Origin: Thalassococcus sp. S3
GTDB lineage: Bacteria > Pseudomonadota > Alphaproteobacteria > Rhodobacterales > Rhodobacteraceae
DNA length: 64,000 nucleotides
Direction of reading: 5' to 3'
Assembly (NCBI RefSeq): GCF_004216475.1
Contig: NZ_CP022303.1
Coordinates: 1,116,001-1,180,000 of the forward strand
Of the stretch, positions 55,528-62,837 are shown piece after piece. Under the pieces are notes generated by a model that saw only the letters and a program-made list of their open reading frames with translations, had not been told where the DNA came from and did no database searches. Both the position numbers and the translations under genes were made by a program. Position 1 is the first letter of the stretch; each line of letters begins with the position of its first letter.

Positions 55528-57080
55528 TCAAGTTTTTCCCTAATGGCAAAGGCGGCGGCGCAGGCCCGGTCGAATATCTGACCGCTCGCACCGTGCTGGC
55601 CTATGATGACAACCGCGACCTGATGCGCGATGCCGCGGGCCAGCCGATGATCGTGACGCGCGATCCGTTGCCGGAGGTCGTGAGGGGCGACGCAGACGTC
55701 ATGATCGACCTTATCGACGCTTGCCCGTACAAATGGACCTATCGCGCTGGCGTCGTCAGCTTTGCCCGCGAAGACGCCCCGACCGAAGATCAGCAGCAGG
55801 AGGTGATCGACCGTTTTGAAGAGATCGCCTTCGCGGGTCTCGATGCTGACCGCTACGCCTGCCTCTGGGTCCGGCACACCCACGAGGATCGGGTCGAGCT
55901 ACATTTCTGCACGCCACGGATGGAGCTTCACAGCGGGCGCAGCCTCAATATCGCACCGCCAGGGTACGAGCGCACTTTCGACAGCCTCCGTGACCTGATG
56001 AACAAGACGCACGGATGGGCCGACCCCATGGACGTCGTACGCTCGGCCGAGGTGAAAACTGTCACCGAGGCCCCCACTCGGGCGCAAGGTCGGGACGAAC
56101 TCCACGGCTGGGTCCGTGATCAGATATCTTTGGGTCTGATCACGGACCGTGCCGTTATGACCGAAGCACTCAAAGAGGCAGGCTTCGAAGTGCCCAGGGC
56201 GGGCAAAAACTACTTAACAGTGAAAGACCCCGACACCGGTGAACGGTGGCGATTGAAGGGAGAAATTTTCAATGAAGACTGGACCGCAGACACCACGTCT
56301 GAGCAAGAAGCTGAAGGCGGATATGGAGCAGATGAGAGCCGAGAATGCCGCCTTGATCGATACTCAGTTGCAGAGCTTCAGGAACGATTTGAAGATCACT
56401 GCCGAAAGCGCGCTTGCTACAATCAAGACCGATACGGAAGGGTATCTGCTGCGCGTGAGGAAACATCTGCTGAGGCAGAGTGCGAACGCGGCGCGTCCGG
56501 AATGGACGGCGATGATTTATCCAGTGCTGATCGCCTGCGCGCTGATGATCAGCAGCTCGCTTTCGACCTGGACGGTTCTGAATTGGCTGACACCCAGCAT
56601 GCCGTCTCTGGGGATCAGGATGATCGAGCGGCCAGAAGCGACGTACTTGATCCCTTTCCGGGATACGACGACGCTGACCCGCTGCCGCCTAGGGACGCAG
56701 ACGGTCGATTGCCTGAAGATCGAGGAGCGGTAAGCGATGGATGGCCTGACAGCGTTAGAACGCGAATTGCTGAGCTACGTGGAGCGGTTGACCGAAGCGT
56801 CGGAAATGTCCGCGCAGGCTTTGAAGGACTTAGAGCAGCAATCGGTCAGCGACACCCGAAAGGAACTCGCATCCTTGAAGTCTTCGATGAATTCGCTGGT
56901 GCGGTCGCAAGGGTCACTCGTTCTGTCGTTGCAAGCCTGGATCGAGCAACGGATCACTTGCGAACAGCTGTCGCCCAAGCTGGCGGAGAGCGCGAAGCAT
57001 CTCGGTTGCGTCAAGACGGACTAGGGGACCAGGAAGACAAGCGATTGCATCAGGAGGAGCAACATGGCCTCCGACACTGA
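55521..57080 (+). CDS. Relaxase, ColE1 MbeA-like
   Basis: 519-aa relaxase that nicks oriT and pilots the DNA strand. Tyr19 (GPVEYLTAR) is the likely nucleophile, the same position as in ColE1 MbeA; H119, E126 and H128 (RHTHEDRVELHF) align with the spacing of the MbeA HEN triad, with His instead of Asn. Residues 250-500 are low complexity; in this stretch two further genes are read in another frame. The order mobC-mobA with nested genes matches ColE1. Confidence 0.87.
   Translation: MLIKFFPNGKGGGAGPVEYLTARTVLAYDDNRDLMRDAAGQPMIVTRDPLPEVVRGDADVMIDLIDACPYKWTYRAGVVSFAREDAPTEDQQQEVIDRFEEIAFAGLDADRYACLWVRHTHEDRVELHFCTPRMELHSGRSLNIAPPGYERTFDSLRDLMNKTHGWADPMDVVRSAEVKTVTEAPTRAQGRDELHGWVRDQISLGLITDRAVMTEALKEAGFEVPRAGKNYLTVKDPDTGERWRLKGEIFNEDWTADTTSEQEAEGGYGADESRECRLDRYSVAELQERFEDHCRKRACYNQDRYGRVSAAREETSAEAECERGASGMDGDDLSSADRLRADDQQLAFDLDGSELADTQHAVSGDQDDRAARSDVLDPFPGYDDADPLPPRDADGRLPEDRGAVSDGWPDSVRTRIAELRGAVDRSVGNVRAGFEGLRAAIGQRHPKGTRILEVFDEFAGAVARVTRSVVASLDRATDHLRTAVAQAGGEREASRLRQDGLGDQEDKRLHQEEQHGLRH
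56272..56733 (+). CDS. Nested MbeB-like mobilization protein with membrane helix
   Basis: 153 aa, read in another frame inside the relaxase gene. A coiled-coil N-terminal half (LSKKLKADMEQMRAENAALI to about 70), a hydrophobic segment at about 83-105 (MIYPVLIACALMISSSLS), then a polar end. GGGAG lies about 10 nt before the ATG. ColE1 mbeB and RSF1010 mobB are likewise nested in the relaxase gene, and MobB is membrane-bound. The match is by layout and pattern rather than sequence search. Confidence 0.72.
   Translation: MKTGPQTPRLSKKLKADMEQMRAENAALIDTQLQSFRNDLKITAESALATIKTDTEGYLLRVRKHLLRQSANAARPEWTAMIYPVLIACALMISSSLSTWTVLNWLTPSMPSLGIRMIERPEATYLIPFRDTTTLTRCRLGTQTVDCLKIEER
56737..57024 (+). CDS. 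Nested MbeD/MobD-like coiled-coil protein
   Basis: 95 aa, starting 3 nt after the MbeB-like gene and in the same frame, still inside the relaxase gene. The N-terminus LTALERELLSYVERLTEA resembles the MbeD/MobD family start, and the protein is one long helix. GAGG lies about 11 nt before the ATG. MbeD in ColE1 supports mobilization and entry exclusion. Confidence 0.7.
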   Translation: MDGLTALERELLSYVERLTEASEMSAQALKDLEQQSVSDTRKELASLKSSMNSLVRSQGSLVLSLQAWIEQRITCEQLSPKLAESAKHLGCVKTD

Positions 57081-57387
57081 TGTACGGCTGAGCTATGATC
57101 CTTGGACATGCTGGTGCCCTGGGATCGATCCGGCGACGGACGCATTAGAACGTGTATCGGTGCTCATTCGCTCCCGAGAGACATGGTCAAGCGACTATGC
57201 CTTCCAGCTTGGCAATCAAATTCGGCTGATTGCAAACCAGTGCTCGCCGGGAATTCGCACGGGTATCGCCATGATCCTGCACGAGCACGGCGACCCAGAC
57301 GCGCTCACTGGCTGGCAGCAGGCCGAACCTAGGGGCCTCACGGTCTACGCGCTTCACGACACCACCAATCCGGAGGACGAGGAATGA
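57064..57387 (+). CDS. Unknown small protein downstream of the relaxase
   Basis: 107 aa, cytosolic. It has three cysteines (TCWC in the first 20 residues and one in ANQCSPG) and no known motif. GGAGG lies directly before its ATG, which is 17 nt inside the relaxase end. Its stop overlaps the next gene's start (ATGA), so it is coupled to the exported protein and VirB6. Function unknown. Confidence 0.6.
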   Translation: MASDTDVRLSYDPWTCWCPGIDPATDALERVSVLIRSRETWSSDYAFQLGNQIRLIANQCSPGIRTGIAMILHEHGDPDALTGWQQAEPRGLTVYALHDTTNPEDEE

Positions 57388-57758
57388 GGAGCTTGATAGC
57401 GGTGCTTTTGTGTATTTCTAACAACTGCTTGGCGCAGGGCGTTGAGGTGGACGAATATGGTTGCGCAATCCTGGACCGACCTGCGGCGTTCACATTCGAT
57501 GGTTTTACCGATGCCTGGCGTAGTGTTGCGGCCGACAGGCTCTACAGTCTGGTCCGGCACCAGAATGCGGTCGAAGAAGTCACGTGCGACTGCGACACGC
57601 TCAGACCGGATTGGGCCATAATCACCAGTCAGTTTGAGACGCTCGGATTTTCAACAGGCCCTTCTTCGGCATACCGAGCATGGTCATCTGAGGCCTACAA
57701 GCCACGCATCGCCGATCTTCGTCGTGCGGTTCAGGATATGTGCGGAGAGGTGAACTGA
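57384..57758 (+). CDS. Small exported protein next to virB6
   Basis: 124 aa: a signal peptide (MRSLIAVLLCISNNCLAQG, cleavage near residue 18), then a mature part with Cys pairs (YGCAIL, VTCDCDT, MCGEV) that may form disulfides. No lipobox. It overlaps both neighbours by 1-4 nt. In T4SS operons the gene just before virB6/trbL often encodes a small surface-exclusion protein or a VirB5-like pilus tip, so either role is possible; inference. Confidence 0.62.
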   Translation: MRSLIAVLLCISNNCLAQGVEVDEYGCAILDRPAAFTFDGFTDAWRSVAADRLYSLVRHQNAVEEVTCDCDTLRPDWAIITSQFETLGFSTGPSSAYRAWSSEAYKPRIADLRRAVQDMCGEVN

Positions 57759-58768
57759 TGGGCACTGTTTCGTTTGTCGTTGAGCGGGCCGAGAGCGCTC
57801 TGAATGGCATGGCGTCAAGCCAGTTTGGCGCCGTGGCTGGAAGTCTCGGTACTGTGTTGATGCTCGCCGCTACCCTCGCTTTGCTGTTTCTCATTGCGAA
57901 CATGATGCTTCAGGTCCGCCCGATGGATGTGTCCGAGTTTGTCCCTTTGCTCGTCAAGATGGGCTTGATCCTCATATTCGCGCTCAATTGGGTGCAGTTC
58001 GACCGTCTTTCCAGCGCGATCATCGACAGTCTGGATAACATCGCGGGTATGCTAATCGGATCGATCACGGGTGAAACCGGATCTGGACCTGCCTTCTTCG
58101 CTGCGCGATTTGACCAAATGGCCGAGGAACTTGCGGATCATGCGAACGCTATTGGAGAAAATCTGAACTGGGTGGGCGGGGCCATTATGGGGGTGTTTAT
58201 GGCGGTTCTGCTGGCGATTTTCAGTGGGGTTGCAGCGCTAATGCTCGTGCTTTCGAAGATGGTTGTCACGCTGTTGATCGGGCTCGCGCCGATCATGATC
58301 AGCCTTACGCTGTTCCGTGCAACGGAAGATTACTTCCGACGCTGGCTTTCAGCCTTGATTGCGTGGTCCCTATACCCGATTGTCATCGCTAGTGTCTTTT
58401 CCATCACCTTTGGGCTCTTGAACCAAATGCTTGCCGCGGTAGGCGACCCCAGCGACATGCAGAACATCGGTGCGGCTTTACCTTTCCTGGCCATGATCAT
58501 GTTGTCCCTGGCGCTGATGGCTGGGATCCCCGTCATCGTCCGAACGATATCCGGGGATATCAATTCAGGGTTCGCAGGGGCTGCGACTGGGGCTATCATG
58601 CGTGGTGCCTACCAACGCATACCTCCACGGCCAAATTTAGGAGGTCGGGCACAATCTGCCCCTCGTGAGGCTAATCAGCCGCCCCGCCAGTCCGAAGCCA
58701 ACGCCGGCATGGGGCAGGTCTATCTCCAACAGTTGGAAAGGGCAAAACGGTTGAACCGAAACCGATAG
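57758..58768 (+). CDS. Orphan VirB6/TrbL-family membrane protein
   Basis: 336 aa; five or more membrane helices (about 26-52, 60-80, 145-170, 175-200, 205-235, 250-275) and a Pro/Gln/Arg-rich C-terminal tail from about 285. The FRATEDYFRRWLSALIAWSLYPI stretch is the VirB6 family core. It forms the inner-membrane base of type IV secretion channels. No other T4SS gene is present in the window. Start at ATG 57758, which shares a base with the preceding stop. Confidence 0.82.
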   Translation: MGTVSFVVERAESALNGMASSQFGAVAGSLGTVLMLAATLALLFLIANMMLQVRPMDVSEFVPLLVKMGLILIFALNWVQFDRLSSAIIDSLDNIAGMLIGSITGETGSGPAFFAARFDQMAEELADHANAIGENLNWVGGAIMGVFMAVLLAIFSGVAALMLVLSKMVVTLLIGLAPIMISLTLFRATEDYFRRWLSALIAWSLYPIVIASVFSITFGLLNQMLAAVGDPSDMQNIGAALPFLAMIMLSLALMAGIPVIVRTISGDINSGFAGAATGAIMRGAYQRIPPRPNLGGRAQSAPREANQPPRQSEANAGMGQVYLQQLERAKRLNRNR

Positions 58769-58785
58769 GGCAATCCTGCGTTTTT

Positions 58786-58845
58786 CATCTTGCCCCAAAT
58801 ATCCTCGGGGGAGCGCCCGTAGGGCGCGGGGGCGGACAGCCCCCC
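58786..58845 (+). repeat. Inverted repeat, left copy
   Basis: About 58 nt of this sequence recur, reversed, at 59269-59326 with three mismatches. Inside lies the palindromic core GCGCCCGTAGGGCGC and the arms TCCTCGGGGG and GGGGGCGGACAGCCCCC. The pair brackets one small gene. This looks like an interspersed palindromic repeat family rather than an IS end, since no transposase lies between. Confidence 0.82.
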
Positions 58846-58948
58846 GACTATTGAGACGGCCTCAAGGTCGGCGTCGCAAAGACATGCAAACCGACGTCTC
58901 AGTCAAAACCAGATAGAAAGAGCGGTGCACAAACATGAAGTACGAAAA

Positions 58949-59239
58949 ATGACAGATCTGACCATCAATTTGCCTGATGACCTTCATGCGCGCCTTGTCC
59001 TTGTCGCGGCCGCTGGCGGGATCGACCCTGAGAAGCTTGTGCGTCAAATCCTCGCTGTCAGAGTTGGCGTAAACAGATCCTCAAAAGAAGATCCGTTTTC
59101 GAGTGTATTATTGCGAAACCGACCCGAAGATCTTTTGGACCTAGCCAGGACGAAGCCGGTCTTCATTAGAGACGTTGACCATGGAGATTTTGTCATCGTC
59201 GCCCAGGAAAGATACAATGATGGCAGCGCGCCTGAATAA
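58949..59239 (+). CDS. Small RHH/antitoxin-like protein
   Basis: 96 aa (104 aa if GTG 58925 is used). MTDLTINLPDDLHARLVLVA followed by GGIDPEKLVRQILAVRV is the form of a ribbon-helix-helix (CopG/Arc-like) dimer; the rest (to DFVIVAQERYNDG) is unknown. Such proteins are often antitoxins or plasmid repressors, but no toxin gene is beside it. It lies wholly between the two copies of the inverted repeat, suggesting a unit that can move or that needs strong isolation from readthrough. Confidence 0.62.
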   Translation: MTDLTINLPDDLHARLVLVAAAGGIDPEKLVRQILAVRVGVNRSSKEDPFSSVLLRNRPEDLLDLARTKPVFIRDVDHGDFVIVAQERYNDGSAPE

Positions 59240-59268
59240 GGGGTTGCGTGTCGGTTCTTAAAGGTTTC

Positions 59269-59326
59269 GGGGCTGTCTGCCCCCGCGCCCTACGGGCGCT
59301 CCCCCGAGGATACTTGCGGCAAGATG
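59269..59326 (-). repeat. Inverted repeat, right copy
   Basis: Reverse complement of 58786-58843, 55 of 58 positions equal. With the left copy it encloses 423 bp holding the RHH-like gene. Confidence 0.82.
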
Positions 59327-59342
59327 ATACCACGATCTCTGT

Positions 59343-59489
59343 ATGAAAGCGCTTCAAAAGGATGACGAACGACACAAGAGGTCCTCTTTGTGTAATCGCC
59401 CATGGTTCGCTGAGGAGTACAGAATGATCGCGGCGGACCCTTCGCGACCGATGCTGAGTGAAGATGAACTTGGGAGTTCAAGGTTCTGA
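59343..59489 (+). CDS. Possible 48-aa protein
   Basis: Open frame ATG to TGA, starting MKALQKDDERHKRSS and with FAEEYRMIAADPSRPMLSEDELG, which reads like real protein (charged, no stop). The RBS before 59343 is weak; ATG 59424 inside the frame has GAGGAG. No known family. Confidence 0.25.
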   Translation: MKALQKDDERHKRSSLCNRPWFAEEYRMIAADPSRPMLSEDELGSSRF

Positions 59490-60243
59490 CAGTTTAGACC
59501 AAAATGGAATGTCGCTATTCGCCGTTTGAACTTGGCCTCGGTTCCACTAAGCTGCTGGTAGTAATGGGATGGTCTAACCGTCTGTTCATTGGCGAGCTCA
59601 GGCTCGCCTTTGAATTTTATTGTCTCACAACATGCCCGCGAGAACTTCGGTTTCAGCAATACCACGACCTTTTGATCGGGCCCCCTTTCAAACTCCAGGC
59701 AAGCATCAAGCTACCGTCGCGGGCCGATGTGCGTCTCAATTCTTGCTGTGCTTGCGAAAGCAGTTTGATGCGATCAGTTTGCCTTTTTCATGGCGTTAGA
59801 ACTTCATTCATCCGTCGAAAACAGACCTTCCACGGTGTGACTCAAATAGCAGCAAATCGTGCTGCTCTGCAGCCTGCGATTTCCCAGCGCCGCCCCGAAG
59901 GAATTGCTGCGAGTGCACACCTGGTTCGTACGGTGGTTCCGCAATGGGCTCGCTGCTGACCTTCGTTGCATCTAGTTCCAAGGTCGCCCGGCAGCCCAAA
60001 GCGGAAATGGCCGTTACGCATGTGGGCGGGAAGCGGAAGTTCGCTACAATTGCGAACTCAAATGACAGCGTCTGCGTTAGCGGACCTTGGAGAATGAGCT
60101 GAAACGGGACTCGAAGACCGTCGAAGAATCAAATGGAGATTGGCGAATTTGCTACTAAGCGGCCATGAGTTCTCCGCGGGTTTCTAGCCGTGCGACTGAT
60201 GTGAAACCCCTCACGTTCGGACAGCGCAACCTTTAGGGCAATT
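59490..60243. other. 754-bp region without a supported gene
   Basis: The one long frame (59504-59959) has a disordered, Cys-rich and motif-free translation, and no good start, so I do not call it. A small hairpin GGCGAG/CTCGCC lies at 59591-59608. The segment reads like decayed coding DNA between two cargo blocks, downstream of the ATPase gene. Confidence 0.5.
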
Positions 60244-62580
60244 TTATTTGCCCTTTTCAGAAGCGCCCTTGATTAGCTCCAGCTGACCGACTGCGAAACG
60301 CTTTACTACGGAAATGGTTTCCTCACATGCCAGCTTGAGATCGCCTGGCACCGGTGTTTCCTCATAGTACGTGCCGTGACAAAGTGAGTTAATGAGGACG
60401 CTCTTTACGGCAATACCTTCGTCACCAGCTAGGTGCTGCACAAACGTTGATAGGCTCTCTGATTTATCCGGGCGGCAAAACCGGCCTATAGCCTCCAGTA
60501 CGGACCGGACCGAGTTGGCCGTTCGGTGGTCCGGATCACGGCCATTGGCGACATCATAGACGTCTCTCAGCTGTTCTTTGAATGGAGCAACATACTCCTT
60601 GAGGCGGACAAGTTTGTGAGTGCCTGCATCTGGATGCAGAGCGAATGCAGCCCCCTTTCTTTCGTCCACGATCCTGTTGGTTAGGCATATGTTGAAAAAA
60701 TAGCTGCTGTGGGTGAGAATCAGAAGCTCTGGCCGCCGGTGCTTGTTGCCGTCTATCTGACCTGGATTGATCGAGATTTCACCTTGATCTGCGATGTTTA
60801 GATTCTTGAGTGTTTGGGCAATTGAGAACACAAAATCATAGGACATCGAGGTGACAGGATCATCAAAAACCAGAAACAGCTTTCTATAGTCGGCGTTGGC
60901 CTCAACCTTCCTATGGATGCAGGCCACAAAGTAACAGAACGCAATCGCAGTTTTCTCCCCATCGCTAAGCGTGCGATGGGGACCGCGTATCATCTCGTGT
61001 GTGCCACGCTTTAGAACGAACTTGTCCTTATCGAACAGATATTTGTCTGAGAAAAACTCTTTCAGCAGCAACTCAAAAGTCTCGGCAACCCTAGTCCGTG
61101 CGTCAGTAGACGGGCTCGACTTTTCAAGTGCCAATAGCGCTGCTGCAGCTGCAATTGTCGCCTCGCGAAGACTTCTGAGCGTTTCAATGTCGCTCCAGGT
61201 GGTAATTGCGAATTCGGCCTCAAAGGCAATGCAGGCTTTGCGTTGTAGGTCACGGCGTTCTTCATCAGATTTTTCGACTGCTCTCGTAAGCTTTTGTGCC
61301 TTGGAATTGTTGGCTGCGATAAGATCATTTATGGCGGTAATGTTCGCTGCCAGATCAACCTCTGGCATCGAGAGCGCAACTGTCAGGGCGTCCGCTTTCT
61401 TCTGAATCATGTCCTTTAGCGCGACGAGAGTGTCCCGCAGTTTCTTGATTTCTTCCTCACCATCCCCAAGCGCAACATCCTTTTGCGATGGAACAAAGCT
61501 CTTGAGTGTATCAAACCGTGACTTTTGGCGGGAGAGCTGGTTCTCATTTTCTTTAAGCGCTGACTCCATGTTTAGCAGGGCGCGGAAGAAACCACGCAGC
61601 TCAGTCTTGTGCTTTTCTTCTGCGTCCGAAAAATAGCCGACATAGGCATCTATTATTGCTTTGGGATCACCGGCTTTGATCCCTTGCTCGCAAAAAGGAC
61701 AGCTCTCACGATGTTCATCCTGCACGATCTTCGTGCCGGTAGCGTAGAACTCGCGATGTTCATCGATCTTTTTCTTGATGTCTTCCGAGACGCTTGAAGG
61801 CGAGGTGATCCTGCCCAAAGAGTCCTCTATCGCCTTCAGGTCGATATCATCGCTAGGAACGGGCCCAACATCATCAGGATAAACCGGATCAGACGGTATC
61901 GCCTTCAGGGCATCGAGGTCTTTGATGATATCGGCAACGCTTGGCTTGGGCGGTTCAGGCTTGTCTGTGTAGCGCTCAAGTAGGCGATCAAAAGTTAGTT
62001 CTTTGTAGCCCTTGAGCTGCTTGTTGATTCCTGTCTTCTCAGCCAGCTCAGAAAGCTTTTCTTTGTCGAATTTGCCCCGCAGCGCGGCTTCAGCAGCCAG
62101 CTCATCTGCTTGCGCTTTGGCGAGCGCTTCTTGTGCGTCTTTGATCTTGATAGATTCACTATCAACGGCGATCTGATTCTCTATTTCGCCATCGATCTCA
62201 TACTGGCGTTCCCGAAGCTCCTCCTGAACAAAATCCTCTGAAAAGACGTGGAAGATCGTACCGTCCAGTTCGGGTGTGACGACATCGCCGTTCTTGTTCA
62301 GTGAGAGCGTTCCCATGGCTTTTGGACCGCGCGCAAATGAAAACGTTCCCTTACCATCAGCTGACTCATCGGAAACCAAATTCTTTGCGGCATCATCGAC
62401 ATCTCGTGCTTGCCCATGCAGGTCGAGGTAGCGAAACGCGCGTGACAGGAAGGACTTGCCGATACCATTCCTTGCGAAAACCAGATTCTGGGCTTTATTG
62501 GTGAGCTCTCCATCGAGGGAAAGCACTGGTCCCAGAAAATTTGCAGAAATCAAAAAACTAGGTTTTGGAAGCGTGCTCAT
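60244..62580 (-). CDS. RloC-like zinc-hook AAA ATPase, candidate anticodon nuclease
   Basis: 778-aa AAA_13-type ATPase. Walker A ARNGIGKS at 36-43, ABC-like signature LSDGEK at 538-543, Walker B LFLVFDDP at 568-575; between them a long coiled-coil region with a CPFC zinc-hook motif at 294-297, as in RloC and Rad50. The C-terminus has R692, E696 and H735 (R-x3-E-x38-H), spaced like the PrrC/RloC anticodon nuclease triad, and NSLCHGTYYEE. RloC proteins cut tRNA on phage or DNA damage. No restriction-modification genes are nearby. Nuclease function is inference. Confidence 0.78.
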   Translation of the reverse strand: MSTLPKPSFLISANFLGPVLSLDGELTNKAQNLVFARNGIGKSFLSRAFRYLDLHGQARDVDDAAKNLVSDESADGKGTFSFARGPKAMGTLSLNKNGDVVTPELDGTIFHVFSEDFVQEELRERQYEIDGEIENQIAVDSESIKIKDAQEALAKAQADELAAEAALRGKFDKEKLSELAEKTGINKQLKGYKELTFDRLLERYTDKPEPPKPSVADIIKDLDALKAIPSDPVYPDDVGPVPSDDIDLKAIEDSLGRITSPSSVSEDIKKKIDEHREFYATGTKIVQDEHRESCPFCEQGIKAGDPKAIIDAYVGYFSDAEEKHKTELRGFFRALLNMESALKENENQLSRQKSRFDTLKSFVPSQKDVALGDGEEEIKKLRDTLVALKDMIQKKADALTVALSMPEVDLAANITAINDLIAANNSKAQKLTRAVEKSDEERRDLQRKACIAFEAEFAITTWSDIETLRSLREATIAAAAALLALEKSSPSTDARTRVAETFELLLKEFFSDKYLFDKDKFVLKRGTHEMIRGPHRTLSDGEKTAIAFCYFVACIHRKVEANADYRKLFLVFDDPVTSMSYDFVFSIAQTLKNLNIADQGEISINPGQIDGNKHRRPELLILTHSSYFFNICLTNRIVDERKGAAFALHPDAGTHKLVRLKEYVAPFKEQLRDVYDVANGRDPDHRTANSVRSVLEAIGRFCRPDKSESLSTFVQHLAGDEGIAVKSVLINSLCHGTYYEETPVPGDLKLACEETISVVKRFAVGQLELIKGASEKGK

Positions 62581-62837
62581 AATAACTCACTCAAATTTAC
62601 ATGCAGCTTAGCAAGGCGGAGCCAAAGGGTCCACGGATTGCACAAAGGTCTGCTTCTTCTTTGCATGTTTCGGGTAGCCAAGATAACTATTTGTCAGCTG
62701 ATAGGCGCCTCTCGTTATTCCATCTTGGAACGGCCTACTCCCCGGGACTCAGCATGCAAATTCAGCCTTCAAAAGGAGCTACAAACTGTATCTGATAGAG
62801 AACTAGATCAACCATACCAGCGCGTTTGAGGAACTTC
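62581..62837. promoter_or_regulatory. Divergent promoter region
   Basis: 257 bp between the divergent ATPase and pentapeptide-repeat genes; AT-richer than the flanks and without ORFs I support. It should hold both promoters, possibly under shared control. Confidence 0.4.

Noticed and set aside
58786..59326. Inverted repeats as ends of an insertion sequence
   Set aside because: No transposase lies between, and no target duplication was seen; kept as a repeat pair only.
59504..59959. 151-aa frame in the gap after the RHH-like gene
   Set aside because: No ribosome-binding site, no motif, composition unlike neighbours; probably decayed or non-coding DNA.
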